64,000 bases of DNA from an uncultured Tenacibaculum sp. (GTDB lineage Bacteria; Bacteroidota; Bacteroidia; Flavobacteriales; Flavobacteriaceae): positions 248,001-312,000 of the forward strand of contig NZ_CANMMT010000004.1 in the NCBI RefSeq assembly GCF_947499065.1. The letters are read 5' to 3'. The position numbers and the translations under genes were made by a program. Numbering within the stretch: position 1 is the stretch's first letter; the number at the start of each line of letters is the position of its first letter. Below, piece after piece: positions 27,591-36,748 of the stretch. Below the pieces are notes generated by a model. It ran no database searches. It was given only the letters and a program-made list of their open reading frames with translations, and was not told the DNA's origin.

Positions 27591-27598
27591 CAAATGTA
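27591..27598 (-). promoter_or_regulatory. -7 element TACATTTG for the gene at 27005-27568
   Basis: On the minus strand TACATTTG lies 22 bases before the ATG. The -33 element is unclear. Confidence 0.5.
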
Positions 27599-27646
27599 GA
27601 TAGGTGAAAAAGGCTAATAAAAAGGGAATCCGTAAAAAGGAAGTTT

Positions 27647-27675
27647 TTTTCCAATTCTTTTCCAATTCTTTTCCA
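27647..27675. repeat. Short tandem repeat, 11-bp unit
   Basis: TTTTCCAATTC occurs at 27647-27657 and 27658-27668, followed by a partial third unit TTTTCCA. It is non-coding and may be slippage-prone. The surrounding 27599-27780 is AT-rich with no gene that I can support. Confidence 0.7.
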
Positions 27676-27787
27676 TAGAAATTTATCAATAGAAACAATA
27701 TTTGCTACAGAATTAATTGATTAAGTACTTAAAATATAAGTCAATAAATTCTTTAAAAATAGATTTTAAATCGGTGATTTTTTTAGA

Positions 27788-27941
27788 GGGGAAGCTATTA
27801 AAACTTACTGATTTTTTATCTCCACTTCCCATGAAAGAGGCGCGCGACTCTTTTAAAATTTCAAGTGTTTTCAAACACTAATAAACTCTAAGTAATGTGC
27901 TTGGAGTGGGGACTTAATCCCAAATTTTAAAAGACAGAATA
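27788..27941 (+). ncRNA. Candidate structured leader RNA (multi-branched)
   Basis: A 13-bp closing stem (27849-27861 with 27922-27934) encloses three consecutive hairpins. These are AGTGTT/AACACT (27864-27879), ACTCTAAG/CTTGGAGT with one GU pair (27885-27892 with 27900-27907), and GGGA/TCCC (27909-27921). Upstream, GGGAAG (27789-27794) can pair with CTTCCC (27825-27830). AAAGAG (27834-27839) can pair with CTCTTT (27848-27853), which competes with the closing stem. The structure ends seven bases before the ATG at 27942. It could be a cis-regulatory leader or a small RNA; I do not match it to a known class. Confidence 0.5.
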
Positions 27942-28127
27942 ATGAAAAAAATAATTTTTATAGTAGCTTTAATAATAAGTGGGGTATTTACATCTTGTAC
28001 AGATTTATCGGAAGATGTTGTACAAAACCAAATAGAGGAGCAACTTCAAAGTACAACAGGTAATCAAAATTTGGATACAGGAGGGGAAGATGGACAAACC
28101 CCAATAGATGATGATGAAGAAGATTAA
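27942..28127 (+). CDS. Tiny acidic lipoprotein
   Basis: The 61-residue product has a clear lipoprotein signal (ALIISGVFTSCTD, Cys at 19). A short hydrophilic mature part follows, ending in an acidic run with DDDEED. No family is recognised. It is immediately preceded by a multi-branched RNA structure and followed by its own strong terminator, so it is probably a monocistronic transcript. The TPR histidine kinase gene begins downstream, and a signalling link (ligand or accessory protein of the kinase) is conceivable but unproven. Confidence 0.7.
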   Translation: MKKIIFIVALIISGVFTSCTDLSEDVVQNQIEEQLQSTTGNQNLDTGGEDGQTPIDDDEED

Positions 28128-28131
28128 AAAT

Positions 28132-28164
28132 AAAAAAGGTTGAGTAATTTACTCAACCTTTTTT
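28132..28164 (+). terminator. Terminator after the tiny lipoprotein gene
   Basis: A 16-bp near-perfect inverted repeat (AAAAAAGGTTGAGTAA at 28132-28147 with its complement at 28149-28164) has a T tract. It ends 11 bases before the next ATG. Confidence 0.9.
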
Positions 28165-28175
28165 ATTTTAGACAA

Positions 28176-29960
28176 ATGAAAAAAAGAAAGAAATTATACA
28201 ATTTAATTTTATTAATAATTTTAATTGTTTGTTCTTGTAATAAGAAAGATGAAAAAAAAATAATAAAAGAAGATTACAAATTCATAGCTGATAAGGTTAA
28301 AAAATCTCATAAAGAAGGTGATCAAAAAAGAACAAAACTTAACCTTAAAGAATATTTAAATAAAGCCTTAAATAATAATAACTTGCTATATTCGGGAAAA
28401 GCTTATAATAGATTAGGTCTTTATTATGAAAAATTTAATGAAACAGATTCAGCATATTATTTTTATAATAATGCAATACTATTTTTTATTGAAATAAAAG
28501 ATAGTATAAGATTAGGTAAAGTGTATTCAAATAAAGCTATTATAGAATCTAGTTTTGGTGATTATGAAAAAAGTAATACAACAGCAATTAAAGCACTGAA
28601 TTATTTCAATAATAATAAAAAGTATAGTGCAGTGATTTATAATAATTTGGGAATAAACTATAGAAAGCAAAAGCTATTTAAAGGAGCTATTAACTATTAT
28701 CAAAAAGCTATTAATTTATCAAACAATAACAAGAACATTATTGAGTATAAAAATAATATAGCAAATGTTTATAAAGATTTAAAAGAATACTCAAAATCTA
28801 TTGAGATTTTAGAAACTCTATTAACCCATTCTTTTTTTAAAATAGAACCAAAAACACAAGCACGAATTATAGATAATTTAGCACATACGAAATGGTTGCA
28901 AAATCCAAAAAAGAATGTATTAAAAGAACTTGTTAAGGCTAAATTAATTAGAGAAGAAGAAAAAGATTTTAATGGATTAAAAGCTAGTTATGCACATTTA
29001 TCAGATTATTATTATAATTTGAATAAGAACGAATCTTTAGAATATGCATATAAAATGTATAATGTTTCTAAGAAAGAAAAAAGCCCTTATGATGTTATGG
29101 AGGCTATTGACAAAATTTCTTCAAAAGAAAAACCTGAAAAGGCGCTTATTTATGTAAATGAGAGAATTAGAATAGGTGATAGTTTGCAATTAGCAAAAGA
29201 GAAATCACAATATAAATATGCATTAGTAAAATATGAAAGCGAAGAGAATGAAAAAAAAGCACTACAAAACAAATTAGTAGCTCAAGAGCAAAAAACACAA
29301 AAACAATTTTGGACTTTTATAGGTCTTACTTCATTTCTTGGGTTTGTTAGTTATGTTTTTTACAAAAGAAATAAAACCAAAAAAGAAAAAATTGTAGAGG
29401 TGTATAATACTGAAACTCGTCTGGCTAAAAAGATTCATGATGTACTAGCAAATGATATGTATTTAGTCATGAATAAACTACAAAAGGAAAAGCGAGAAAA
29501 TACTTCAATATTATACGATTTAGAAAAAATATACACACTTACTAGAAATATTTCCAGAGAAAATAGTCCAGTTATTACAGGGAAATTGTTTGAAGGTTTT
29601 TTTAAACAATTATTTGTAGATTTTACTTCAGATACTTGTAAAATAATGAATAAAGGGTTATCCGAGGTAAACCTAAATGCTTTACAAAAAGAAAAACAAA
29701 TTGTGTTGTATCGATTATTACAGGAGCTCTTAGTAAATATGAAAAAGCATAGTCAAGCTAGTTTGGTAATTGTAGCATTTTCAGAGATAAAAGATACATT
29801 AAAGGTGGAATACAAAGATAATGGAGTGGGAGTTGATACAATAGAAATGAAAAGTGGATTGAAAAATATGGAAACCCGTATTAAATCGATAGGAGGAACT
29901 ATTACTTTTGATTTAGAAACACAAAAAGGATTTCATGTAACGTTTCGATTTAAGAAATAA
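28176..29960 (+). CDS. TPR-containing sensor histidine kinase (NarX/LiaS-type catalytic core)
   Basis: I start at the ATG at 28176 (594 residues); a longer frame would begin inside the terminator. The N-terminus is a lipoprotein-like or anchor segment (LILIVCSCNKK). About six tetratricopeptide-like repeats fill residues 60-350 (NRLGLYYEKFNETDSAYYFYNNA and similar). A coiled coil and one membrane segment (about 380-400) precede the kinase. The dimerisation His is H421 in AKKIHDVLANDMY, the N box is LLQELLVNMKKHSQA and the G boxes are DNGVGVD and GLKNMETRI. The periplasmic TPR part should sense a signal. The response regulator gene follows after two bases. Confidence 0.88.
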   Translation: MKKRKKLYNLILLIILIVCSCNKKDEKKIIKEDYKFIADKVKKSHKEGDQKRTKLNLKEYLNKALNNNNLLYSGKAYNRLGLYYEKFNETDSAYYFYNNAILFFIEIKDSIRLGKVYSNKAIIESSFGDYEKSNTTAIKALNYFNNNKKYSAVIYNNLGINYRKQKLFKGAINYYQKAINLSNNNKNIIEYKNNIANVYKDLKEYSKSIEILETLLTHSFFKIEPKTQARIIDNLAHTKWLQNPKKNVLKELVKAKLIREEEKDFNGLKASYAHLSDYYYNLNKNESLEYAYKMYNVSKKEKSPYDVMEAIDKISSKEKPEKALIYVNERIRIGDSLQLAKEKSQYKYALVKYESEENEKKALQNKLVAQEQKTQKQFWTFIGLTSFLGFVSYVFYKRNKTKKEKIVEVYNTETRLAKKIHDVLANDMYLVMNKLQKEKRENTSILYDLEKIYTLTRNISRENSPVITGKLFEGFFKQLFVDFTSDTCKIMNKGLSEVNLNALQKEKQIVLYRLLQELLVNMKKHSQASLVIVAFSEIKDTLKVEYKDNGVGVDTIEMKSGLKNMETRIKSIGGTITFDLETQKGFHVTFRFKK

Positions 29961-29962
29961 AT

Positions 29963-30628
29963 ATGTTTAAAAAAGTATTAATAGCAGAAGATGCCGATTT
30001 TATGTCTAGTGGAATAAAAGCAGCATTAGAAAGTATAGAAATTCCAAAAATAGAATACGCAAAATATTGTGATGAAGCTTTTTTAAAATTAAAAAAGGCA
30101 TGGTTAGATAATGAACCTTTTGATTTGTTAATTAGCGATTTATCTTTCTTAGAAAATCCAAATCCACAAAGACTGGAGACAGGGGAAGATTTAATTTCTG
30201 AGGCAAAAAAACTACAGCCTTTATTAAAAACGATTATCTTTTCTGTAGAAGATAAACCTTTTAGAGTACAGCAATTGTGTAAAGAGTTGAAGATAAATGC
30301 TTATGTATGGAAATCAATACATGGAGAAAGGGAGTTAAAAACTGCAATAGAACTAGTATATAATGATACATTCTTTATATCTCCAAAATTATCACATGTT
30401 CTAAAGAAAAAAGAAAGTTTTGAGATTACAGATTATGATGTTTTTTTGTTGAAAAAATTAGCAAATGGATTGGATCAAAGAGGTATTTGTAAAGAATTAG
30501 AAATAAATAAAATAAAACCAAATAGTATTAGCTCGGTAGAGAAAAGATTAAAAATTTTGAAAGAAAGTTTTAATGCTAAAAATCCCACTCAATTAATAGC
30601 AATAACTAAAGATTTTGGGTTGATTTAG
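29963..30628 (+). CDS. Response regulator (receiver plus helix-turn-helix-like output)
   Basis: The 221-residue product has a receiver domain with the acidic pair in IAEDADF, the phospho-acceptor D59 in LLISDLSF, Ser in IIFSVED and Lys in AYVWKS. The C-terminal part (about 150-221) looks like a NarL/LuxR-type helix-turn-helix (ITDYDVFLLKKLANGLDQRGICKELEINKIKPNSISSVEKRLKILKESF), more divergent than usual. It would be phosphorylated by the TPR kinase encoded immediately upstream and bind DNA. Target genes are unknown. Confidence 0.88.
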   Translation: MFKKVLIAEDADFMSSGIKAALESIEIPKIEYAKYCDEAFLKLKKAWLDNEPFDLLISDLSFLENPNPQRLETGEDLISEAKKLQPLLKTIIFSVEDKPFRVQQLCKELKINAYVWKSIHGERELKTAIELVYNDTFFISPKLSHVLKKKESFEITDYDVFLLKKLANGLDQRGICKELEINKIKPNSISSVEKRLKILKESFNAKNPTQLIAITKDFGLI

Positions 30629-30654
30629 AAAAAAACGATTAGCAAAAGAATAAT

Positions 30655-30692
30655 AAAAAACACTGTTAGAACTAAAACTAACAGTGTTTTTT
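30655..30692 (+). terminator. Terminator of the kinase-regulator operon
   Basis: A 15-bp perfect inverted repeat (AAAAAACACTGTTAG at 30655-30669 with its complement at 30678-30692) has a T tract. Confidence 0.92.
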
Positions 30693-30792
30693 ATTATACG
30701 GAAACAAAAAAAGAACGTTGGGAAACAAAAAGAATAAAAGAGAAAAACAAGCTAATATGTTTGCCGAAGAAAATTATAAAAGCAAACATAAA

Positions 30793-31155
30793 ATGAAAAA
30801 AATTACCACATTATTCGCATTAATTTTTTTAATACAATTCACTTCATGTTCAAAAGACGATGCAGTAATAAACACAGCACCAATTATTAAAGCACAAGCT
30901 TTTGAGGTTTTTCAAAATGCAATAATAACATTAAAAATAGTAGCTACAGATTTAGAAGATGATTCACTTACGTTTTCAATAAAGAAAGACGAAAGTAATT
31001 TGTTTACAATTTCAAGCGATGGAACTTTAAGAGTTCAAGCAGGAAAAACAACTCCACCAAAAACATATTTAATTGATGTAGAAGTATCTGATGGAAACTC
31101 AAAATCGTCTGCAACAATGACATTAGTTGTTAAGCCAGTGGCGATGGAGGTATAG
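30793..31155 (+). CDS. Small cadherin-like-domain lipoprotein
   Basis: I start at the ATG at 30793 (120 residues), which opens MKKITTLFALIFLIQFTSCSKDD, a clear lipoprotein signal; the frame upstream to 30718 lacks a good start. The mature part is a single cadherin-like beta-sandwich (TLKIVATDLEDDSLTFSIKKDESNLFTIS...YLIDVEVSDGNSKSSATMTLVV) with calcium-type acidic turns. It stands alone between two terminators. Such single-domain surface lipoproteins have no assigned role; adhesion is possible. Confidence 0.75.
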   Translation: MKKITTLFALIFLIQFTSCSKDDAVINTAPIIKAQAFEVFQNAIITLKIVATDLEDDSLTFSIKKDESNLFTISSDGTLRVQAGKTTPPKTYLIDVEVSDGNSKSSATMTLVVKPVAMEV

Positions 31156-31184
31156 AAATTATAGAAAATAGAATAGAAAACCTT

Positions 31185-31218
31185 AACTCTGTTGAAAATT
31201 AATTCAACAGAGTTTTTT
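31185..31218 (+). terminator. Terminator after the cadherin-like lipoprotein gene
   Basis: A 12-bp perfect stem (AACTCTGTTGAA at 31185-31196 with its complement at 31203-31214) is followed by a T tract. Confidence 0.92.
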
Positions 31219-31271
31219 GTTTTTACAGAGTAAATACTATTTTAGCAGAGACTTCAATTTCCTTAAATTTT

Positions 31272-33131
31272 ATGACTCAAGAAACAAAATATACCGAAGA
31301 TAATATACGCTCGCTCGATTGGAAAGAACACATCCGAATGCGTCCGGGAATGTACATTGGAAAACTAGGAGATGGTTCATCTCCAGACGATGGAATTTAT
31401 ATCTTGGTAAAAGAGGTTTTAGATAACTCTATTGATGAGTTTGTAATGGGTACTGGAAAAACAATTGAAGTATCTGTTCAAGGAGAAAAAGTAATTGTAA
31501 GAGATTACGGTAGAGGAATTCCGTTAGGAAAAGTAGTCGATGTAGTGTCGAAAATGAATACGGGAGGAAAATACGATTCTAGAGCTTTTAAAAAGTCGGT
31601 AGGACTAAATGGGGTAGGAACCAAAGCGGTTAATGCCTTATCTACGTATTTTAGAGTAGAATCTACAAGAGACGGGAAGTCAGCCTCTGCAGAGTTTGAA
31701 AAAGGAAGTTTAACAAATCAAGAGTTTTTAGAAGAAACATCGCGTAGAAGAGGAACTAAAGTAACATTTATTGCTGATGACTCTATCTTTAAAAATTATA
31801 AGTACCGTCCAGAATATATAATCCGATTACTTAAAAACTATGTATACCTAAATCCAGGGTTAACCATTGTTTTTAATGGGGAGAAATTTCATTCAGAAAA
31901 TGGATTAAAAGATTTATTAGAAGATAACAACAATCAAGATGATATGTTGTATCCAATAATCCATTTGAAAGGAGACGATATTGAAATTGCAATTACACAC
32001 AGTAAAACACAATATTCAGAAGAATATCACTCATTTGTAAATGGACAGCATACTACACAAGGAGGTACACACCAAGCTGCATTTAGAGAAGCGATTGTAA
32101 AAACGGTTAGAGAATTTTACGGAAAGAATTTTGAGGCTTCAGATGTTAGAAAATCAATTATTTCGGCGATTTCCATAAAGGTAATGGAGCCAGTTTTTGA
32201 AAGTCAAACAAAAACAAAGTTAGGTTCTACAGATATGGGAGGCGATTTACCAACCGTAAGAACCTATATCAACGATTTTGTAAAAACAAAATTAGATAAT
32301 TACTTACATAAGAATACAGAAGTAGCAGAAGCTTTACAAAGAAAGATTTTACAAGCTGAAAAGGAACGTAAAGAGCTTTCAGGAATACGAAAATTAGCAA
32401 AAGATAGAGCCAAGAAGGCAAGCTTACATAATAAGAAACTTCGCGATTGTCGTATTCACTTTGGAGACACAAAAAAGGAAGCATACTTAGATACTACTTT
32501 GTTTATTACGGAGGGGGATTCGGCAAGTGGATCGATTACAAAATCGAGAAACGTAAATACACAAGCAGTATTTAGTTTAAAAGGAAAGCCTTTAAATTCG
32601 TACGGATTAACTAAGAAAATTGTATACGAAAATGAAGAGTTTAATTTATTACAAGCAGCATTAAATATAGAAGATGGTTTACAAGATTTACGATATAACA
32701 ATATTGTAATCGCAACCGATGCCGATGTCGATGGAATGCACATACGCTTATTATTAATAACTTTCTTCTTACAGTTTTTCCCAGAAGTAATTAAAGAAGG
32801 ACATTTATACATCTTAGAAACACCACTTTTTAGAGTTCGAAATAAAAAAGAAACGATTTATTGTTATTCAGAAGAAGAAAAACAAGAAGCTATAAATAAA
32901 TTAAGAGGAAAGCCAGAAATAACTCGATTTAAAGGATTGGGGGAGATTTCGCCAAATGAATTTGTACACTTTATTGGAGATGATATACGTTTAGATCCAG
33001 TAATGTTAGACAAAGAAATGTCTATAGATCAAATGTTACAATTCTACATGGGTAAGAATACACCAGATCGCCAAAAGTTTATTATAGAAAATTTAAAGGT
33101 AGAATTAGACTTAGCTGAGGAGAATTCATAA
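31272..33131 (+). CDS. parE: DNA topoisomerase IV subunit B
   Basis: The 619-residue ATPase subunit of topoisomerase IV powers decatenation of daughter chromosomes. The GHKL ATPase domain shows [10 protein letters not shown] and [11 protein letters not shown], then [14 protein letters not shown]. The TOPRIM part has [13 protein letters not shown] and [12 protein letters not shown]. The short length without the GyrB insertion, and linkage to a parC-type gene downstream, favour ParE over GyrB. It is cotranscribed with a small membrane protein gene and parC. Confidence 0.95.
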   Translation: MTQETKYTEDNIRSLDWKEHIRMRPGMYIGKLGDGSSPDDGIYILVKEVLDNSIDEFVMGTGKTIEVSVQGEKVIVRDYGRGIPLGKVVDVVSKMNTGGKYDSRAFKKSVGLNGVGTKAVNALSTYFRVESTRDGKSASAEFEKGSLTNQEFLEETSRRRGTKVTFIADDSIFKNYKYRPEYIIRLLKNYVYLNPGLTIVFNGEKFHSENGLKDLLEDNNNQDDMLYPIIHLKGDDIEIAITHSKTQYSEEYHSFVNGQHTTQGGTHQAAFREAIVKTVREFYGKNFEASDVRKSIISAISIKVMEPVFESQTKTKLGSTDMGGDLPTVRTYINDFVKTKLDNYLHKNTEVAEALQRKILQAEKERKELSGIRKLAKDRAKKASLHNKKLRDCRIHFGDTKKEAYLDTTLFITEGDSASGSITKSRNVNTQAVFSLKGKPLNSYGLTKKIVYENEEFNLLQAALNIEDGLQDLRYNNIVIATDADVDGMHIRLLLITFFLQFFPEVIKEGHLYILETPLFRVRNKKETIYCYSEEEKQEAINKLRGKPEITRFKGLGEISPNEFVHFIGDDIRLDPVMLDKEMSIDQMLQFYMGKNTPDRQKFIIENLKVELDLAEENS

Positions 33132-33133
33132 AA

Positions 33134-33328
33134 ATGGATAAGCAGAGAAGAATAAAAATATATTTACTTGTAGCTGCAACATTTTTTATTATAAGTGTTT
33201 CTAACCTCGACTTTAATGATTTAAGTTGGAGTAGAAATAGTAAGAATTATGTAAGAATGATAGTTGCTATTTTAGTGTATCTAATAATATACTTGAGTAG
33301 TAAAAAACTAACAAATAAGAACTCTTAA
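33134..33328 (+). CDS. Small two-pass membrane protein between parE and parC
   Basis: The 64-residue product has two hydrophobic segments (about 8-24 and 42-56), a basic start (MDKQRRIKI) and a basic C-terminus. The gene starts two bases after the parE stop and ends 18 before the parC start, so it is embedded in the topoisomerase operon. I recognise no family. Its tight packing supports a real gene. Any connection with topoisomerase function is unknown. Confidence 0.7.
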   Translation: MDKQRRIKIYLLVAATFFIISVSNLDFNDLSWSRNSKNYVRMIVAILVYLIIYLSSKKLTNKNS

Positions 33329-33346
33329 AAGAATACACATTATTCA

Positions 33347-36061
33347 ATGAGTGAAGAAAACAACAATTACGAACACGACGAAGAATTAGCAAATCAAAAT
33401 CACGAACAAACTGAAACCATTACCAAGGTTACAGGAATGTATAAAGAGTGGTTTTTAGATTATGCTTCGTATGTAATTTTAGAACGTGCTGTACCATCAA
33501 TAGAAGACGGGTTTAAACCTGTACAACGTCGTATTATGCATTCGATGAAAGATTTAGATGATGGGCGTTATAACAAGGTAGCCAATATTGTAGGTCATAC
33601 CATGCAGTATCACCCACATGGAGATGCGTCTATTGCTGATGCCATGGTACAAATGGGACAAAAAGAGCTGCTAATTGATATGCAAGGAAACTGGGGTAAT
33701 ATCTTAACAGGAGATAGAGCGGCAGCATCACGTTATATTGAGGCACGTTTATCAAAGTTTGCTCTAGAAGTAGTTTTTAATCCAAAAACTACAGAATGGA
33801 AAATGTCGTATGATGGAAGACGAAAAGAGCCAATAGATTTACCAGTAAAGTTCCCATTATTATTAGCACAAGGAGCAGAAGGTATTGCTGTAGGATTATC
33901 GACTAAAATATTACCGCATAACTTTAATGAGTTAATAGATGCCTCGGTAAAATATTTAAAAGGAAGAAGTTTTACAATAGTACCAGATTTCTTAACTGGA
34001 GGAATCGCTGATTTTACCAATTATAACGATGGTAAAAGAGGAGGAAAGGTAAGAGTAAGAGCTAAAATTTCGCAGTTAGACAAGAAAACGCTGGTAATTA
34101 CCGAAATTCCATTTGCAACAACTACTACATCGTTAATAGATAGTATTTTAAAAGCTAACGATAAAGGTAAAATTAAGATAAAGAAGATAGAGGATAACAC
34201 CGCAGCTAATGTAGAAATATTAGTGCATTTACCTCCAAATGTTTCGCCAGATAAAACCATAGATGCTTTATATGCTTTTACGAATTGTGAAAATTCAATA
34301 TCACCATTAGCATGTACGATTGAAAATAATAAACCGGTATTTGCTGGAGTATCTGAAATATTAAAACATTCAACAGACCTAACTGTTAGATTGTTAAAGT
34401 TAGAGTTAGAAATTCAATTACACGAATTAGAAGAACAATGGCATTTTGCATCGTTAGAACGTATTTTTATTGAAAATAGAATTTATCGTGATATTGAGGA
34501 AGTAGAAACATGGGAAGGAGTAATTGAAGCAATAGATAAAGGATTACAACCACATATAAAACATTTAAAGCGTCCAGTAACTGAGGAAGATATTGTCCGA
34601 TTAACAGAAATTAGAATTAAAAAGATTTCTAAGTTCGATATTGACAAAGCGAAACAGCATATAGAAGCTTTAGAAGAAAAAATAGCAGAGGTAAAACATC
34701 ATTTAGATAATTTGATTGATTTTGCAATTGACTATTTTAAAGCTTTAAAAGCAAAATTCGGAAAAGGACGCGAACGTAGAACTGAAATTAGAATATTTGA
34801 TGATATCGTAGCTACTAAGGTAGTAATGCGTAACACCAAATTATACGTAAATAAAGAAGAAGGATTTATAGGTACTTCTTTACGAAAAGATGAATATGTT
34901 ACCGATTGTGCAGATATTGACGATATCATTGTGTTCAGAGATAACGGTACTATGATTGTAACAAAAGTAGCATCAAAAACCTTTGTAGGAAAAGGAATTT
35001 TACACATAGCAGTCTTTAAAAAGAAAGACAAACGTACGGTGTATAATATGATGTATAAAGATGGAACCAAAGGACCAAGTTATATGAAGCGATTCAATGT
35101 AACGAGTGTAACTCGCGACAAAGAATACGATTTAACCAATGGAAATAAAGGTTCAAAAGTTTTATACTTTTCAGCAAATCCAAATGGAGAAGCAGAGGTA
35201 GTTACAATTAACTTACGTGCTGTAGGTAGTATAAAAAAGTTAAAATGGGATATTGATTTTGCCGATTTAGCTATAAAAGGAAGAGGGGTAAGAGGAAACC
35301 AAATAACAAAATTCGCAATTAAAAAAATCGAATTTAAATCAGCAGGAGTTTCTACTTTAAAACCTCGTAAGATTTGGTTCGACGATGCTGTTCAACGATT
35401 AAATGTAGATGGAAGAGGAGATTTATTAGGAGAATTTAGAGCAGAAGACAAAATATTAATAGCAACACAATCAGGAAAAATAAAAGCAGTTTCACCAGAT
35501 TTAGCAATGCATTTTGAAAATGATATGATTGTACTGGAGAAATGGAATCCTAAGAAGCCAATATCAGCTATTTATTTTGAAGGAGCAAAAGAGCGTTACT
35601 ATGTGAAACGTTTCTTAATAGAAACTCCAGACAAGGAAGAGGTTTTTATTTCTGAAAGTGAAAAATCTAAATTAGAAATTATTGCTACGGATTACAGACC
35701 AATGGCTGAGGTTGTTTTTTCAAAGAGAAGTTTAGAAAGAATTCAGGTAAACTTTGAAGAGTTTATTTCTATAAAAGGTATCAAAGCTTTAGGAAATCAA
35801 TTAACAACTGATAAAATTAGAACAGTTAATTTATTAGAATCTTTACCATACGAAGAACCAGAAGAGGAGAAAGTAGAAGAGATAGAGGTAAACGAAGAAG
35901 AAACAATTGAAGAAACATTGCCTTTAGAAGTAGAGGAAGCTCCGCAAAAGGAATTTGTAGAAACTAAAGAGGATAAAGCAAAGAAAGCATTGGCAAGAGC
36001 ACTTCAAAAGAAGAAAAAGAGTGCCGAAGAAGATGACGATAGTCAAACAGCCTTATTTTAA
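33347..36061 (+). CDS. parC: DNA topoisomerase IV subunit A
   Basis: The 904-residue DNA-cleaving subunit has the breakage-reunion domain (GFKPVQRRIMHSM, PHGDASIADAMVQM, with the catalytic Tyr in AASRYIEARL near residue 130). A coiled-coil tower and a C-terminal DNA-wrapping domain follow. The GyrA box (QRRGGKG type) is not apparent, as expected for ParC. The C-terminus extends with an acidic/basic tail (EEEKVEEIEVNEEE...ALARALQKKKKSAEEDDD), common in Bacteroidota ParC. It partners with the ParE encoded upstream. The racemase gene starts on the base after the stop. Confidence 0.94.
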   Translation: MSEENNNYEHDEELANQNHEQTETITKVTGMYKEWFLDYASYVILERAVPSIEDGFKPVQRRIMHSMKDLDDGRYNKVANIVGHTMQYHPHGDASIADAMVQMGQKELLIDMQGNWGNILTGDRAAASRYIEARLSKFALEVVFNPKTTEWKMSYDGRRKEPIDLPVKFPLLLAQGAEGIAVGLSTKILPHNFNELIDASVKYLKGRSFTIVPDFLTGGIADFTNYNDGKRGGKVRVRAKISQLDKKTLVITEIPFATTTTSLIDSILKANDKGKIKIKKIEDNTAANVEILVHLPPNVSPDKTIDALYAFTNCENSISPLACTIENNKPVFAGVSEILKHSTDLTVRLLKLELEIQLHELEEQWHFASLERIFIENRIYRDIEEVETWEGVIEAIDKGLQPHIKHLKRPVTEEDIVRLTEIRIKKISKFDIDKAKQHIEALEEKIAEVKHHLDNLIDFAIDYFKALKAKFGKGRERRTEIRIFDDIVATKVVMRNTKLYVNKEEGFIGTSLRKDEYVTDCADIDDIIVFRDNGTMIVTKVASKTFVGKGILHIAVFKKKDKRTVYNMMYKDGTKGPSYMKRFNVTSVTRDKEYDLTNGNKGSKVLYFSANPNGEAEVVTINLRAVGSIKKLKWDIDFADLAIKGRGVRGNQITKFAIKKIEFKSAGVSTLKPRKIWFDDAVQRLNVDGRGDLLGEFRAEDKILIATQSGKIKAVSPDLAMHFENDMIVLEKWNPKKPISAIYFEGAKERYYVKRFLIETPDKEEVFISESEKSKLEIIATDYRPMAEVVFSKRSLERIQVNFEEFISIKGIKALGNQLTTDKIRTVNLLESLPYEEPEEEKVEEIEVNEEETIEETLPLEVEEAPQKEFVETKEDKAKKALARALQKKKKSAEEDDDSQTALF

Positions 36062-36748
36062 ATGAAAACAATAGGATTAATAGGAGGGATTACACCGCAG
36101 TCAACTATTATGTACTATCAGGTACTAAATAAGTTAGCCACAGAATCGTTTGGCGAAAAGCACTCGGCAAAAGTTCTTATTAATTCTATGGATTTTGGTC
36201 AAATATCTCAACTTCAAACCGAAGGTAAATGGGATGTTTTGGCTACTATCATGGTTGATGCAGCAAAAAGTTTAGAAGCGGCATGTGCATCCTGTATTGT
36301 AATATGTGCCAATACCATGCATTTAACTATAAACGAGGTTAAAGAAGCCATACAAATTCCTGTCATACATATTGCAGAAGCTACTGGTGAGGTAATTTTA
36401 GAAAAGAAATTAAAAAAGGTAGCATTGTTAGGTACAAAGTATACTATGGAGAAAACTTTTTATACAGATGTATTAAAAAGTATGGGTATAGAAACAATAA
36501 TACCTGATAAAGAAGATAGAACTATTATCCACACAGTTATTTATAATGAATTGGCTAAAGGAGTTTTAAATAAAAACTCTAAAGAAGCATATCTAAAAAT
36601 TATACGTAAATTAGAGGAGCAAGGTATAGAAGGAGTTATTTTAGGATGTACTGAAATACCTTTATTGATAAAACAAGAAGATGTTTCAATTCCTGTTTTT
36701 GATACTACAACCATTCACGCAACAAAAGCATTTAATCTTTCAAAGTAA
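36062..36748 (+). CDS. Aspartate/glutamate racemase-family protein
   Basis: The 228-residue protein opens MKTIGLIGGITPQSTIMYY, as in aspartate racemases, and carries both catalytic cysteines: one in CANTMH (about 83) and one in GCTEIPLL (about 194). It would interconvert L- and D-amino acids, probably aspartate, without a cofactor. The gene begins directly after the parC stop and its TAA overlaps the next ATG (TAATG), which indicates translational coupling with the MscS gene. The exact substrate is not determined by the sequence. Confidence 0.88.
   Translation: MKTIGLIGGITPQSTIMYYQVLNKLATESFGEKHSAKVLINSMDFGQISQLQTEGKWDVLATIMVDAAKSLEAACASCIVICANTMHLTINEVKEAIQIPVIHIAEATGEVILEKKLKKVALLGTKYTMEKTFYTDVLKSMGIETIIPDKEDRTIIHTVIYNELAKGVLNKNSKEAYLKIIRKLEEQGIEGVILGCTEIPLLIKQEDVSIPVFDTTTIHATKAFNLSK

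Noticed and set aside
27647..27675. 11-bp tandem repeat as a CRISPR-like or iteron array
   Set aside because: There are fewer than three units, no spacers and no cas or replication genes.
28140..28175. TTG start of the TPR kinase inside the terminator hairpin
   Set aside because: The ATG at 28176 begins a basic, hydrophobic leader typical of the family. Translation from the hairpin is improbable.
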